Shown here: positions 45,679 through 57,670 of the stretch, piece by piece
Layout: each line of letters starts with the position of its first letter
How positions within the stretch are numbered: position 1 is the stretch's first letter
Assembly: GCF_905475465.1 (NCBI RefSeq)
Contig: NC_062259.1
Coordinates: 11,666,501 to 11,730,500 of the forward strand
Origin: Pieris napi
Lineage: Eukaryota > Arthropoda > Insecta > Lepidoptera > Pieridae
DNA length: 64,000 nucleotides
Direction: 5' to 3'
Program-made: the position numbers and the translations under genes
The notes under the pieces: generated by a model
What the model saw: only the letters and a program-made list of their open reading frames with translations
What the model was told of the DNA's origin: nothing
Databases searched by the model: none

Positions 45679-47220
45679 GAAAGATTTATAAGGACAGGCT
45701 CTTTTTGATATCTCTATGACCTTCTCCCGAGCCTAACAATGAGTGTGGGACTGGCTCGATAAACGGGAGTTATACCACAACTAAAATCCCTATGAATCAA
45801 CTCCTACAGGATACATTAAGCCCCCGCTAACCATCCATAAGGAGCTAACCATCTTCTGAAACTGAATACTGGTTTGTTATTAAAAATTCCCTAGGACGTC
45901 AACTTTGTAAGTGACATGTTATGATTTTATACTGATGACAATTTAGGCACCGCACTTGAATCCCTGGTACATTCGCAATAACGACCTCCGCCACATTAAT
46001 AAAAAGGACTGCTGGAGCCCACGAACATAGGCTCCACCATCACGTGAATGTCGAGGCTATTCAACACCTTGACACCACGGGCCTAGTGAGAAGATTGAAA
46101 AGGACAAAACCGTTTGAACTAGTGAATTAATGTTAGTGCACCTTAGTATTAAGTGCTAAACTTTAATAGAGACTGTAAGTGGATACTGCCTTATGATAAA
46201 AATCCTTTTTAGTAAATCAGGTTAAATTACTTATTAGTCTTAAGTTAGACTAGATCGTAATATTCCATGATGTCTTAGTGAAAAGTAAATACTCATGAAA
46301 TAAAAGCTTGCAAGCCCTCTGGCAATGTAAGTGTCTAAGGGTGGTATAACAGCATCAGATTTCGTGTCCGTTTAAAAAATGAAGCTACTATTAGCTAAGT
46401 TTTTTTATGTTAGATTCCTATTTTCAGTGTGGATTACAAAAAGATTGAACGGGGGAATATAGACAAAACAAAAATTTAATATTAGGAGAACAACGATCCT
46501 TAAAATAAAAATACATACAAAATTTCTCAAAGCTGCTCTATCGGAATCCATTCAATATAATCATAAACCGGAGCGTGACCAACTAAGCTAGGTATTGACG
46601 CAAATGACCTAAAACAAGCAACAGGTTTTGCTGAGTTGAACATCATTGGTGCAATTAATTGCGAAATACAACATAAAATCATTCTTAGGATGTTTGACCC
46701 TTGAAGTCACTTCATATGGCCATTTAGGTTCGTTAAAAATGACGCAAGATTTAATATTGTACGAATCGTGAACCGTAAAATTGATCGAAATCGACTGCCA
46801 CGACGTTATTAGTGTATAGGATAAACGACTTTATTTCCAACACTACTAAGGAAAGTTTGCTAACACGGTTTATAATTGAGGCCTGTACATATGCCATATT
46901 GCCATATGTCTACCAGTTTTCGCCGAATGTTACCACGGACAGTCGCGTATGTTGTACATACATCGTTATATTAACACGACTTTACCGTTGCTTACAATGT
47001 CATGGATCTCTAATACATTCTGCTAATACCAATGTAAGTTATAGTTTTTAAAAGGAATGTGAAAGTGTCAGACAATATGTTCTATAATATAATGTATATG
47101 AATTATTATAACTTGCCCTTTCGCGAGATAATTAATCGTAAGATATGTGCTATATGTATGCAAAATGATAGTGATAGCGAGCAGTATTGAGAAATAATTC
47201 TAAATACCTGTGTACAAATG
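45679..47220. other. Intergenic DNA, no firm gene
   Basis: A 79-codon open stretch near 46812-47051 ends at a donor-like aat|gtaagt but has a poor acceptor. It is not called. The rest shows nothing. Confidence 0.35.
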
Positions 47221-47546
47221 TATATGTCACCGTAAAATTGTAAACACCGTTAGATTGTAATACATCTCGCGAGATTGTAAACTGTCGAAAGATTGTGAAC
47301 CTCAACGAACTGCTTACAATTTAAGGTATTATTATTCGGTAGTTATATGAAATTGTTGGGAAGTAAAATTAATCTGTAATTGACCAAAGAAGTTTGAATG
47401 ATAACTAAGTTAGTGTAGTACAATCTACCGAATAATAATACGTTACATTGTAAGCAGTACGCTGAGGTTCACAATCTTTCGACAGTTTATAATCTCGCGA
47501 GATAGATTACAATCTAACGGTGTTTACAATTTTACGTTAACATATA
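47221..47546. mobile_element. 326-bp MITE family H, copy 1
   Basis: Very long inverted repeats (about 125 bp per arm) begin cgtaaaattgtaaacaccgt and include tctcgcgagatt and gtcgaaagattgtgaacctc. The unique centre is about 70 bp. The outermost tatatgt/acatata also pairs, so the target duplication (perhaps TA or TATA) cannot be separated from the ends. Confidence 0.9.
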
Positions 47547-48552
47547 CAACGACGAAGTGTTTGTATACATTTTGATTCAAGTATGTGAATTTCCGCAAAA
47601 AGTGATAGTAACTCATAAATTTGAAATGCTTATGTTTAAATATCAGTTATGAGTTATGACATTGAATAACTTCTCTAAAATATGTTATCTGTAGAAAAGA
47701 ATATTGCCAATTTAAAACAACGATACAATATTATTTTTATATTATTAATTAATTTGTGGAGCATGGAAAGCTCAAAAGATCCATTCGTATAGAATAGCGA
47801 GGTATAAACAGCTTCCTTGTGAATCACTTTTTCCATTGATAAAAAAAAACCTAATTCTTCTATCTTAATGACTAAGACTTCCTTAAACTATGTAAAAACC
47901 TCTCCCGCATTTGCATTAGCGATTTTCTATTGATCAATTTTGCGATTTATTTATTAAAAAAATCTAAGACACTTTTTGATTCATTCTTTTGGCTTGGTCA
48001 GACATGAAATCTGATAGGGAATCCCCAAAAATAGCGGGGTTACAATATATTGATTAAAGGGCCCCAATGTCTGTTACATTTTATCCATTTAAGTCCAAGT
48101 TAGCCACTAGCGATTTACTTCGTTATTTAAATTAAAATAGCACAAATCTTTCGATATTTTCTTCGTGTATACTTCATGTTTTATACATTTTTAGGTATAG
48201 TAAAACAATACTATTCGAAAGTGAGTATCGAGTATGTTCATTGGTCAGTTCTAAAAACGTTGCGTATTATATTTTATCAACTATATTTAACATGTGCTAA
48301 TTACCTATGTGTAAAATAACATCTTCCATACTTAGTCGTCTTTCTAGATTTGCAAATAACTTATTGGTTATCAGCAAATATAGGTTATCTCATTAGAATA
48401 AGAATAAATATTAAATAAAGCTTTTTGCTGAAGTTGACTAACAAGCAGACTGTTCATAAATTTTACGAAGTATTAACAATTAATTTAGAAGTAGAGTAAA
48501 AAGTTGTGTGTAAAATATGCTACCCTCTACATTTCTCTCAAAAAAATTCCAG
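47547..48552. other. Intergenic DNA, no gene seen
   Basis: AT-rich with no supported feature. Confidence 0.4.
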
Positions 48553-48877
48553 CTGTCAAACTGGCGTCTAAAAACCAGAAAATACCAGCCATGGGCAGAA
48601 GCGGGGCTAAATTGGCGCCAAAACATACCGGTAAAAGTAGCAAATCGTCCGTATCCTCCTCAAAACCAAAGCCTACTTCATCCAAACTTCCCACGATAAC
48701 TCCATCAACCTCAAGCAAAGCGTTACCACCTTACAATTCTGGAAAGAATAAATCGTCTACATCCTTTGGTGTAATATGGCTACCAATTAGGAAACGAAGC
48801 AAACACAAAGATTATGTGTACAACGCCTATAAACCAAATGACCAAAATAAAGAACGTGCGCCATCTATGTACAATAT
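48553..48877 (+). CDS. Orphan internal-exon candidate, Ser/Lys-rich
   Basis: The acceptor attccag (to 48552) and donor AT|gtaagtat bound an open frame (split first codon, phase 2 at the end). It includes GRSGAKLAPKHTGKSSKSSV, SSSKPKPTSSKLPTITPSTS, FGVIWLPIRKRSKHKDYVYN and AYKPNDQNKERAPSMYN. It is clearly GC-richer than its surroundings. ATG 48589 has a favourable context (gccATGG) and could be a start. It could join neither the exon at 51144, which has its own ATG, nor 23493 in frame with a good acceptor. It is not recognised as any family. Confidence 0.42.
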
Positions 48878-51143
48878 GTAAGTATCACTACCTACTATTA
48901 ATAAATTTTTATTACACTGTAGGAAACATTTAATATAATAAAAAATTGAATTGAATTTACATAATTTCAATTTACTAAATACATTTTGACAGTTAACAGA
49001 ATCTTCTTAAAATTAGTAAAACACGATGTTGCTTAATAATAATAAAGTAAACGAACAATCACTTTGGTTAACCTAATTATCGACAGATGTCTCTATGAAC
49101 AATTTGATATTCGTTCCAACAATTCTTTTATCTGTGCCTCTTGGTATAATATAATAATATGTGGTATTAGAATTTAATTTTTAATCTGTTCTCTTTGGTG
49201 TTTGTAATCAAAGGCCAACCCAAAACAAATCTGTAATTCTGTAAGCACTAAGCTCCACTCAAAAAAAAAGCACAAAGCAGCAAAAAGTTTTGTGAACAAA
49301 AAGTTTTTACCTATGTTCTAGTTGTTCTTGAATAATCTTTATATGGATCTGTAGCATAAATGAGTCCGTATAACTCGGTATAACATGGTATTATTATAAC
49401 AATAAACAAGTAACTTCGAAACTTTTTTAATAAGTTCAATGTTAAAACTATATTAAGAAGATCAAAGAAGATCAAAGAAGCTTAAAAGGTACGGATATCT
49501 ATAAAAGAAGTACTATTTTAATTTATATCTTTTATACATGCATTTCAATAAAGTTTAATACATTGTACTATACAATATATAATTTTAATTATATTTTATA
49601 CTGTGTTAAAAGCATTTAATAATATATATAAATAAAAATAAAATATAAATAAAAACAGAAACTTCTTTAAAATTAAAAGTTTCAAGAGACTAGAAAAAAT
49701 GTTTGTACATAATTAATAAAAAACATGAATACTGTTATCAAGTAATATTTACAAAAGTTAAATTGTAAAGGGATTTATGTATTTTGAATAATGCTACTAA
49801 TTTTATATTTGAATGAAGTTGCATGAGAGTGAATAATAATTATTATAAACACAAAATATTTCCTTGAGGATTTTCCCAAGGTTTATCAAAATTAAGTATC
49901 AATAATATAATATATAATATTGCGGAGAAAAAACATAAAAGGAAAAAATTTAAGTTGTGCAGAAAACACTTGTGATTTTATGTAGCCGTAAAACACGATC
50001 CTTTAAATGTTGGTTAACAAACAAATTCTAAATACACACACTGGCTGTGGTTGATCTGCAATTTGAGTTGAGTTCTCCTTAGAAAGTATTAATGCGTTTC
50101 TTAAACTGCTATTTGTACCCATTATATACACTATTTTGGAACATTTACACTTTTGCTTAGACAGTTATTGACAACCAAATTCAGTATGAAGTTTTTATTG
50201 CTTGACTTTCCTTGTAGGTTCTATTTACCTATACATACAATAAAAATGTAGGTGATCAATGTGTGTATAAAATTTCAAAAATATTAGCAGAGTAAATGAT
50301 GGACATTTACTGCCTCTTCACAGTGATTATAAAAACTTTTTTAGATTGAGCTAACATAGTTATATTGAAGACATGTATATGTGTATGTTATATACAAAAC
50401 AAATTAAAAACTTAAGACTGAAATAAGCCCTCTATATTTCTTTTAAAATATAATTATTATAAATTCTTCTTGAACAGTACTTAAAAATAATTATATATAA
50501 CTAATACGTTTTTTTTTAATTATATTAGAAGTTGGGTCCCGTTACTAGTAAAAATAAATAAAATTTTAACTAATCTGTTGTATAATTTCCAAATTTTTGA
50601 AATTTAGTCTACATTTTAAATCAAAACAATATCTTAAAACGAAGGGAATTTTTACTAAATTACACACTAAAGGTAATAATTTGTATGTATTAAATTATTG
50701 TGTTTTATACTTCAGATGAAAGCCGATTAAATAGCCGCTTTTACCTATATTAAATCAATTAAGTATTTGATTTGTTCAAATCTTAGAAAATGCAAGAAAA
50801 TTATAATTTTATAACAATAATAAACACATGGCGTAGTTTATGTGGGGAGAGCGAATTCAGAAATATTCAGAGGTAATATTTCTCATAACGAAACTCCGCA
50901 TTTACTATTTATTGTGTAAATTGATTTATAAAAGTATCGCATTTCTATATTTTGTCACAACATCGCTGTTGTCAGTAAAAAATTTAGGTTACAATTCGTT
51001 CAAAAATAATCGCTTGTTAAGCACAATTGTCTTACATTTTTGCGATTTTGTATTTTTAATCAGGCTCTTCAACAAAAACCCTGATTTAATATTACAATTT
51101 TACAATTACTAACTTCAGTTGTCTCTATATATATAATTAAAGG
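48878..51143. other. Very AT-rich DNA, no gene seen
   Basis: Long A/T stretches; an open frame at 50840-51112 has only AT-driven composition and is not called. Confidence 0.4.
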
Positions 51144-51308
51144 ATGTCTGGTGACTCTTCAAATAATCACACCCTTCCAAAGATGGATGAGGAGTCCGTC
51201 AAGGATAAAGGACCGGTCGTTTTGGGTGGTGTAACAACGGCGGCCACTTTGGATCGAGAACTATCTGAGACAGATGACACTTTGGAAAACCCTTTCACAG
51301 AGGACAAA
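51144..51308 (+). CDS. CaaX protein, exon 1
   Basis: 55 codons from ATG 51144 (context aaaggATGT), ending FTEDK|gtgagt in phase 0. The sequence is acidic with a short VVLGGVTTAATL hydrophobic patch. Confidence 0.7.
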
Positions 51309-52564
51309 GTGAGTATTACGTTGTACATGCCTTTGTATGCATGATATCATCTCGCATAATTGTAGCTCACTACTAGAATAATTGCACTTCCATGTTCCTG
51401 CCTACCAGACTCGTAATCATTGTTTCACGTTGCTCACATCAACACCAACTATGCAAAAAATATGGTATCGCGCAGCCCGGACATACAACGACCACAATTT
51501 AAGCCTCGACTTATTTAAGCTATCGCGGAATATGCTTAAAAGGAGTGCTAAGAATATCCATAACGCTAAATAACCTGCATCACCACATACACACCCTCAC
51601 ACAACACAGCCGAATTTGGTATTACCTTTTTTCCTTCCTATGTTTCGGACTATATCTTTAGTGTGTTTTTTGTTGTATATAAATTAATAATTAGTATGAA
51701 ATACACGTAAGTCTATGTATGTGAAGCGCAATTTCCATATCCTTAAGACTACAAATATTTGACAGTGGTATTGTATGTTGGCATTTAATTCTTAGTGTAA
51801 TATTCTATAGTTACCGAATTACCCCTAGTCTCGGCCGACTCCAGTCCCAAAGTCCTCCATCTATGAGTTTTAGTCACATAAGACTTGTTACTTACTATAC
51901 GATTATTATTAAATAAAATTAACATGAAAGATAATCTAATTAGCCGGAGGGCTATAGCAGTTGCAATCGCTCGCTTAAGAGCCTTATGACTATAATAAAA
52001 TTCGAATCACAAAGAAGTGAGAATGAATATAATTCATTGTAGAAATTTTATTGGTATTGTAATTTTAACAAGAATTTCAAGTGTTCAAAGTCTGTTTATA
52101 ATGTAATTTGATAAAGTTTTTGTATAATACCAAAGTTAAACATATCAGACAAGGCCTTATTAAGGCTCTACAACTTTTATCTAGAATCATATATCTCTCA
52201 ACTTTAAGGCAGCGCTTGTACGTTTTAGTTTGACCGTTTTGTCTCCAACACATCCGATTACTCAAGTCTTTTACCTCTTCTACCACGGTATTAGTAAAAG
52301 AATTTCACAAAATTTTCCGCTGTACAATAAATATTCTAATATGGTTTTTAGGAAGCAGCTGGTGACGCAGAAAGCACTCACGGCAGTGATCTCTTGAATG
52401 AGGAAAAGTCGAAGGCAAGTGTCAATGATAATGTGGATAGTGTATTCTTAAGGCCACCTCCAGCAGGTAAAGTCCGATCAACACCGTCAACGCAAGAAGA
52501 AGACAGTTGTGGTATAAAATGTTTGTTCTACACATTGCAGTGTTGTGATTGCGTACTTATGTGA
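51144..52564 (+). CDS. Small acidic protein with Cys-rich tail and CaaX box (2 exons)
   Basis: Exon 51144-51308 runs from ATG to AAA|gtgagt and exon 52352-52564 from ttttag|GAA to TGA; both meet in phase 0, giving 125 residues. The N-terminal part is acidic and Ser/Thr-rich: MSGDSSNNHTLPKMDEESVK, then LDRELSETDDTLENPFTEDK. The C-terminus is DSCGIKCLFYTLQCCDCVLM. CVLM fits the farnesylation CaaX consensus, and the cysteines just upstream could be palmitoylated. This predicts a membrane-anchored cytosolic protein with no transmembrane segment. The family was not recognised. An aataaa lies at 53093-53098. The intron carries a LINE ORF scrap. Confidence 0.72.
51382..51573 (+). repeat. LINE ORF-end scrap in the CaaX gene intron
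   Basis: YQTRNHCFTLLTSTPTMQKI, then RAARTYNDHNLSLDLFKLS and RNMLKRSA, resembles the last residues of some LINE reverse transcriptases (R...L..P..RT......R....YN.....D.F.LS...F...). Weak. Confidence 0.35.
51574..52351. other. CaaX gene intron, remainder
   Basis: AT-rich, no feature supported. Confidence 0.4.
52352..52564 (+). CDS. CaaX protein, exon 2
   Basis: 70 codons plus TGA 52562-52564, after acceptor tggtttttag. It starts EAAGDAESTHGSDLLNEEKS, has RPPPAGK in the middle, and ends in the Cys-rich tail with CVLM. Confidence 0.75.
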   Translation, partial: EAAGDAESTHGSDLLNEEKSKASVNDNVDSVFLRPPPAGKVRSTPSTQEEDSCGIKCLFYTLQCCDCVLM

Positions 52565-53800
52565 TTTGAGGCGCTAAACGTACGTAGTAACGTAGGGTGA
52601 AGGGCTCGGTAAGTGTGGAGCTTAATAGCTTATGAAAAACTATGTTAGTTCTAGTTTATATTTCGTCGTTAATGAACTTATGTATCGTCAAATATTCGTG
52701 TATGTAAGTACAATATCTTGACAGCAAAGCATCGAATCTACATACATTTTGTACTATATTATTATATTGAAACGATACGTGCTTTCTTTTAGTTTTTTTA
52801 TGCTCTGCGTAGGTCTCCATACAAAATCCAAACAATATTATTCGTATACCTTAGTATAAAGGTAATATTTAGAATCAAGATTCTTACACTCAGTTATCAA
52901 ATGAACAATCGAAATTATGTTGAATAATTCTGTACGTTCACTCTTTCATGTTACGATTAATTCACTTGCGTAATTTAAATGCGGAGGAATTTATTAAAAA
53001 ACGTGGGCGTTATCGCGTTATAACGTTTTTGTTATCATGGTGATGTTGATTTTCTATATAAAGGGAATAGTAACTTATAGTCCACGTTTTACAATAAAAA
53101 CGTTTCAAATTTTTTTAGTGTATCGATAGGTTCCAGTTTAATTAATAAAATGTATAGGATCTTTATGTAAAGAATTAATCTTTAAATTTAAGAAATTTTA
53201 TTAACTTTTACTGGATTTGAATGTATTCAAAAAAAATATATTTTAGTTGCTTTAAAATTGATTGATTTTCCTCGCACAAATTAAATAATAAAATCAAGTA
53301 ACCCATGACTTAAAACTAGGACTAAGGATAGTGATAAGACTACTAAAACGTCATGTGTGGGTGTTTATGGGGTAGTTTGCACCACTATCATATAAAATTG
53401 TGTAGCATGTCAAACACGGTAACCATGGCAACAAATATTATTTTATATAACGTTTAATAATTTTGATTGCTCTTTCGATCCAGTAATAAATGATACTCAT
53501 AATAAAAATTTGTTAAATTATTGAACAATACTCCAGTGAATCTATTAAGATGCTCGAACTAATATTATTAAGATATTTACATGTATTTCTGATAGTATGT
53601 AATTTTATATGATTATTGCGTTTTTATAGACAGGGTAGCAAATGTGCCAAAATCAAAGCGTTCCTTAATAAATCTGAAACTAGAGATGAAAACATTTTTG
53701 TATGACTATATCGGTGATTAGAATATATCTGATTCTCAATATGTATGCATCCTTGATCCTGCCCATTTATATCAACTTCAAAATTAATTAAAAATTCTAA
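52565..53800. other. 3' UTR and intergenic DNA
   Basis: The first aataaa after the CaaX gene is at 53093-53098; more follow near 53285. No coding frame is supported. Confidence 0.4.
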
Positions 53801-53873
53801 CAAAGTATTAAATGTTTACATGTGGTTTTTTTTTTCTCCTCTCTTGACATTGGAATTGGGACTTTTTTACAAC

Positions 53874-54178
53874 TCTTATATTACGTCTCGCGAGATACAC
53901 CCCGTCTACTTTTGTTTTGGGGGGGGGGGGAGGGTCCTTTTGTAAAACGTTACGATACGGAGCGGGGATTGAATTACGCTTTATTGTTAATATTATTTTC
54001 TACTTTCCACCACATAATGGTAACTTTTAGGTATAAAGAATCACCAGGTGGTCACGAAACGTTTTACTATACTTGGGTACAGAAAAACGTTACGGCGCGT
54101 AACATGGGGAGGGGGTCTATAATCTCCAAAACTTGCGTGACGTAATACTTGAAAGCGTTCAAGTATCGGGGAGCGCCC
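53874..54178. repeat. Possible decayed inverted-repeat element
   Basis: tattacgtctcgcgag near 53880 weakly mirrors cttgcgtgacgtaatac near 54133, and cgttacg blocks lie inside both. A run of 12 G occurs at about 53921-53932. It directly adjoins MITE A copy 4. Confidence 0.35.
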
Positions 54179-54181
54179 TAA

Positions 54182-54344
54182 AGGCCGATTTACATTATCT
54201 TAGTGTTTAGGAGAGTGCTTTAGGATAGTACTTTAGTTGAAACATGTAAACGCTACTTGCTTTAGTAAACGCTACGCTAAAGAACTTGCCTTTCAAGTTG
54301 TACTAAAGCACTCTCCTAAATACTAAGATAATGTAAATCGGCCT
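54182..54344 (-). mobile_element. MITE family A, copy 4 (inverted, TAA target duplication)
   Basis: A 163-bp copy with the core reversed relative to the other three, flanked by TAA at 54179-54181 and 54345-54347. Confidence 0.93.
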
Positions 54345-54347
54345 TAA

Positions 54348-54939
54348 TGTATAGAATGCGATTTCGATTCGTACCGCGCAATCATGTTTGACATCAGCAA
54401 TATATTAAGAACTATACCGAGATTAAATATAAAACATCGGGATCGCTATAGGCAGAATAAGGTTCCGCCAGGTTGTCAAGGGCAGGCGCCAGGGGCAGGA
54501 GCTAGATAGGTAGGTACAGAGGAAAATTAACATGTAAACACAGTAGCATAATAAGAAGGTTTTTCGACTGTAGGAGGGGCCGCTGTCCCTACTGCCCCCT
54601 GCCGACGGGCTTGACGCAGGTGCTGTTTTTTAAAATGGCATATAAATAACACTACCCAAAATGTTTGGCGTAATTTTTAATGTTTCCGTCCAAATGATTT
54701 TGTAGTTATTTATGTATTGTAATAGATTTATGATATTTTGTAGTAATAAATAAAAATATTACATTTTTGTTTTATTTTAATCCTATTGAAAGCTCGATAT
54801 TTATTATTAAACAAGTCGGAACGTTCTTACTAGGTTACTAGTCGACTTCAGAAATCATGAGTAAAAGTAATAAATATTCAGTATTTACTAAACCTACATA
54901 GTAATATAATAAATGTATTTAAATTAAAATAAATTTTTA
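54348..54939. other. Intergenic DNA, no gene seen
   Basis: GC-richer patch near 54460-54620 (ggcaggcgccaggggcagga is visible), not identified. Confidence 0.35.
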
Positions 54940-55018
54940 AAGTTTGGTCCCCGTGGCAGTATCTCTGTAATGCTGGCAGCATTTCCTCGATGTATTGCGA
55001 TACTTATTCGTTGAGGAA
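54940..55018 (+). repeat. Repeat family F, copy 2
   Basis: gtttggtccccgtggcagta ... ctggcagcatttcctcgatg, tattgcgatact and cgttgaggaaa match the copy at 35184; its hairpin is weaker. Confidence 0.7.
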
Positions 55019-55565
55019 AGCACCAGCTCTGGGGTCACTTGTACTATCTACCAGGCGCCAACTTAAATCTTTAATTAGCGCCTGTGCACTTGAATGTATA
55101 ATTAATATATGGCTATAGAAAACACAGTTTATTTCAGACATTTATTAAGAAGTATACAGTAAATGCAATAAAAACATAATTTTTATAACAATAACCCAAC
55201 AAACATTAAATGACACCCGGTTTCTATGTAAAATACCAATACGAATTTCACAATGTGTATATATAGAGTACGCCTCGTGCAACGACCGATCTTTGATATA
55301 GAAACCGAGCAATTCAATATGTACATAATCTATTGCAATCTACCACCAAGATTACATTGAATTTTCGTCTTAATGTGTAATTTACAATGCAAAAAAATAC
55401 CATACATGAATATAATGAAGAAAGGTATGATGTCCAATGTTACACTAAGTTTAAAGTATAATATATATGTATCTACATAGTACTTTATACCAGAAAAATA
55501 GCAGCGCTTTTTATCTTTAGATCACGTGTTTCGAGATTATATGGTTTTTAATAGACAATGGATTG

Positions 55566-55622
55566 CCTCACGATGCACAGCCAGGGATCGAACCTACAAC
55601 CTCAAAGGTGAGAGTGGCAATT
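55566..55622 (-). repeat. SINE head fragment
   Basis: gatgcacagccagggatcga then acctacaacctcaaaggtga matches the B-box side of the SINE on the minus strand; the rest is missing. Confidence 0.65.
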
Positions 55623-56607
55623 AACTCATGAGAAGAACGCAATCATTTTCATTTGTTTAATACAAAGGTGGCCAGTATCATCGGATGCATGATAAAACTT
55701 TTTTTGTAAAATAACACGAAACTGAAAAATGTGTAACCCAAAAAATATGTAATCGGTTCATTATCTAAAACCTACATTCCAAAGGTACAGAATAAAATAC
55801 TTTTTAAATGAGTCAAAGCAACGGTACTTTTAATTTGCATTGTAAAATACACTTTAAACAACAAATGTTTTAACTCACGATAATTAAAGTAATAAACCTT
55901 GCGTAAAAGTTATTCGCATTTGATTCTGACAAGCTTTCTATTTTCCAATATATTTCCTTGGTAACGTAATTATTTACAAAATTGACTAAAAAATTACCTA
56001 AATGTAAAACGATTTTGCATTTTCTAAAATAACAATTGTACTTAAAACGAATGTTGCAAAGTGATTTTTTCTATTTTTTGTAAAAAATGTAAAATATATT
56101 TTACTTATGTGTAGGCTCCCTTTAAATGCTTAAATGGTTTGTGTTTCAGACGTGACTTAAAAATAGTTTGTTTTTAATTACAATTTTCGGTACAAACAAA
56201 GGTACGGACTGAATCATATCGTATAATATCGAGCACACTGCAAAACTTTAAGATAAGATCAACAAGTGAAGAAAATTATCTATAATTATAATAAATATAA
56301 TTTTTCTAAGTACATAAGTAGATTGAAAATTGCACAAGTATGAGGAACTAATTGCAGCATTAAAGTTAACTAAGAGACGGTTATATAGCTCCATCTCTTT
56401 CCAAGAAACCAATGTTTTGACATTTAACTCACAACACACATATGACACATTTCAAAATGTCGGAAAGATTTTACATATTCTTTAATTAGATTGATTACAT
56501 TGTATTTACGTTAAATATATGTTTATAGACTACTTACCTAGTTAATAGCAGCCTGAGGCCATAAGATTCAAATTGTATGACACAAGTTATCCTATTATGC
56601 TATAAAC

Positions 56608-56720
56608 TGTCATCACAGTATATCATATGTCATAAACTGTCATTACACCATGCCATACACTGTCATCCAAGAATACTACAACCTGTCACTCTAGTATCAC
56701 AAACTTGTCAACATTGGTGG
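56608..56720. repeat. Degenerate tandem repeat with ACTGTCAT core
   Basis: (t/c)a(t/a)(a/c)aactgtcat-like units recur five times, about 21-35 bp apart (taaactgtcat, taaactgtcat, tacactgtcat, caacctgtcac, caaacttgtca). Confidence 0.5.
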
Positions 56721-57581
56721 AAAACTGTAATTACGTTCCTTCTTTAAACCCTAGTTTGTAGCACTAGAATTTAATTCCTGTCTCATATACATTCATATAA
56801 AATAAGTAAACTCCATTAATTCATACACCTAACTAGATATATTTTTGGTTTAGAATAAATAAAAAATGACTACACTTTAGGTCTAAAGCCAAAACACATT
56901 TTAACAATAGTTAGAATTATTCTTCCCGTCATAAAAAATACATTAAAAAAAATTCTCGCATTTAATTTGAGCTATATCTAAATTGTCCTTCAACATGAAA
57001 ATTACGTACAAAAAACTTTAATATCAGGATTGTAAATTGTAATATAAATACAAAAATATAAATTAACTAAATTCCAAAATCCTATCAAGACCGTCAGCCC
57101 GACATCAAGCTCATTAAGTACCTATATAATATGAAATGTCAGACAGCGCGAACTGCGAAGTTTAATTTATCTATTGTTGTATTTTAAACCTCCATATCGC
57201 TCGTGCTAAATCCCTCAAATTAATCTTACCTCAAACTTGTCCATAACCGTCAAGTTGTAAACTGTCATTTTTTGACAGCGCGCTTACGTTTAACACATGC
57301 TACTTTAAATTAGCTATTTGGGGTAAACAGTTTTGAAAAAGTTGTCGACAGATTTTATTTGAGAGTATAACGCCCAGTTACTGAAATGGAACGCAAATGT
57401 GTGCGTACAAATTCATTTGCTAAAAGCATTACTATTAACGATTTGAAATCAAACATATTCAATACGTGTCGTAGTTTCTAGGGTTGGGTTTTTAGAAAAC
57501 TATTTAATACGCTAAATAACGGCTCGTAGCATTTATGACTCGTATTTTAATTATACAAGGCTCGTTCCAGAAACTGGGCTA

Positions 57582-57597
57582 TTTATTGTATTTTATT
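57582..57597 (-). terminator. Polyadenylation signals of the mannosidase gene
   Basis: Two AATAAA hexamers on the minus strand (57592-57597 and 57582-57587), the first only 3 bases past the stop codon. Use of a more distal signal cannot be excluded. Confidence 0.45.
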
Positions 57598-57600
57598 GAA

Positions 57601-57670
57601 TTAGTTATTATGTATCGGTAGCGGGTGTGCCTCACTGTTGAATACATATTTGCTAAGATCGATCATGTAT
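57601..57670 (-). CDS. MAN1B1: MAN1B1-like last exon
   Basis: After acceptor ttgtttcag one base completes Arg, then YMIDLSKYVFNSEAHPLPIH, NN and stop (57601-57603). This is the usual end of GH47 enzymes. Ser replaces the calcium-binding Thr of NTEAHP. Confidence 0.93.

Larger units (their letters stand above)
55019..57600. other. Intergenic DNA downstream of the mannosidase
   Basis: A SINE fragment is at 55566-55622 and an ACTGTCAT-rich degenerate repeat tract at 56608-56720. No gene was seen. Confidence 0.4.

Noticed and set aside
46812..47051. 79-codon plus-strand frame ending at aat|gtaagt
   Set aside because: There is no pyrimidine tract before the supposed acceptor, the frame starts with GTG and no family resemblance is seen.
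50840..51112. 90-codon hydrophobic frame upstream of the CaaX gene
   Set aside because: Composition (Leu, Ile, Phe, Tyr, Asn, Lys) is what AT-rich DNA gives by chance; no splice or promoter support.
53921..53932. Run of 12 G as a possible G-quadruplex
   Set aside because: A single homopolymer tract without further G runs at regular spacing; not enough to claim a structure.
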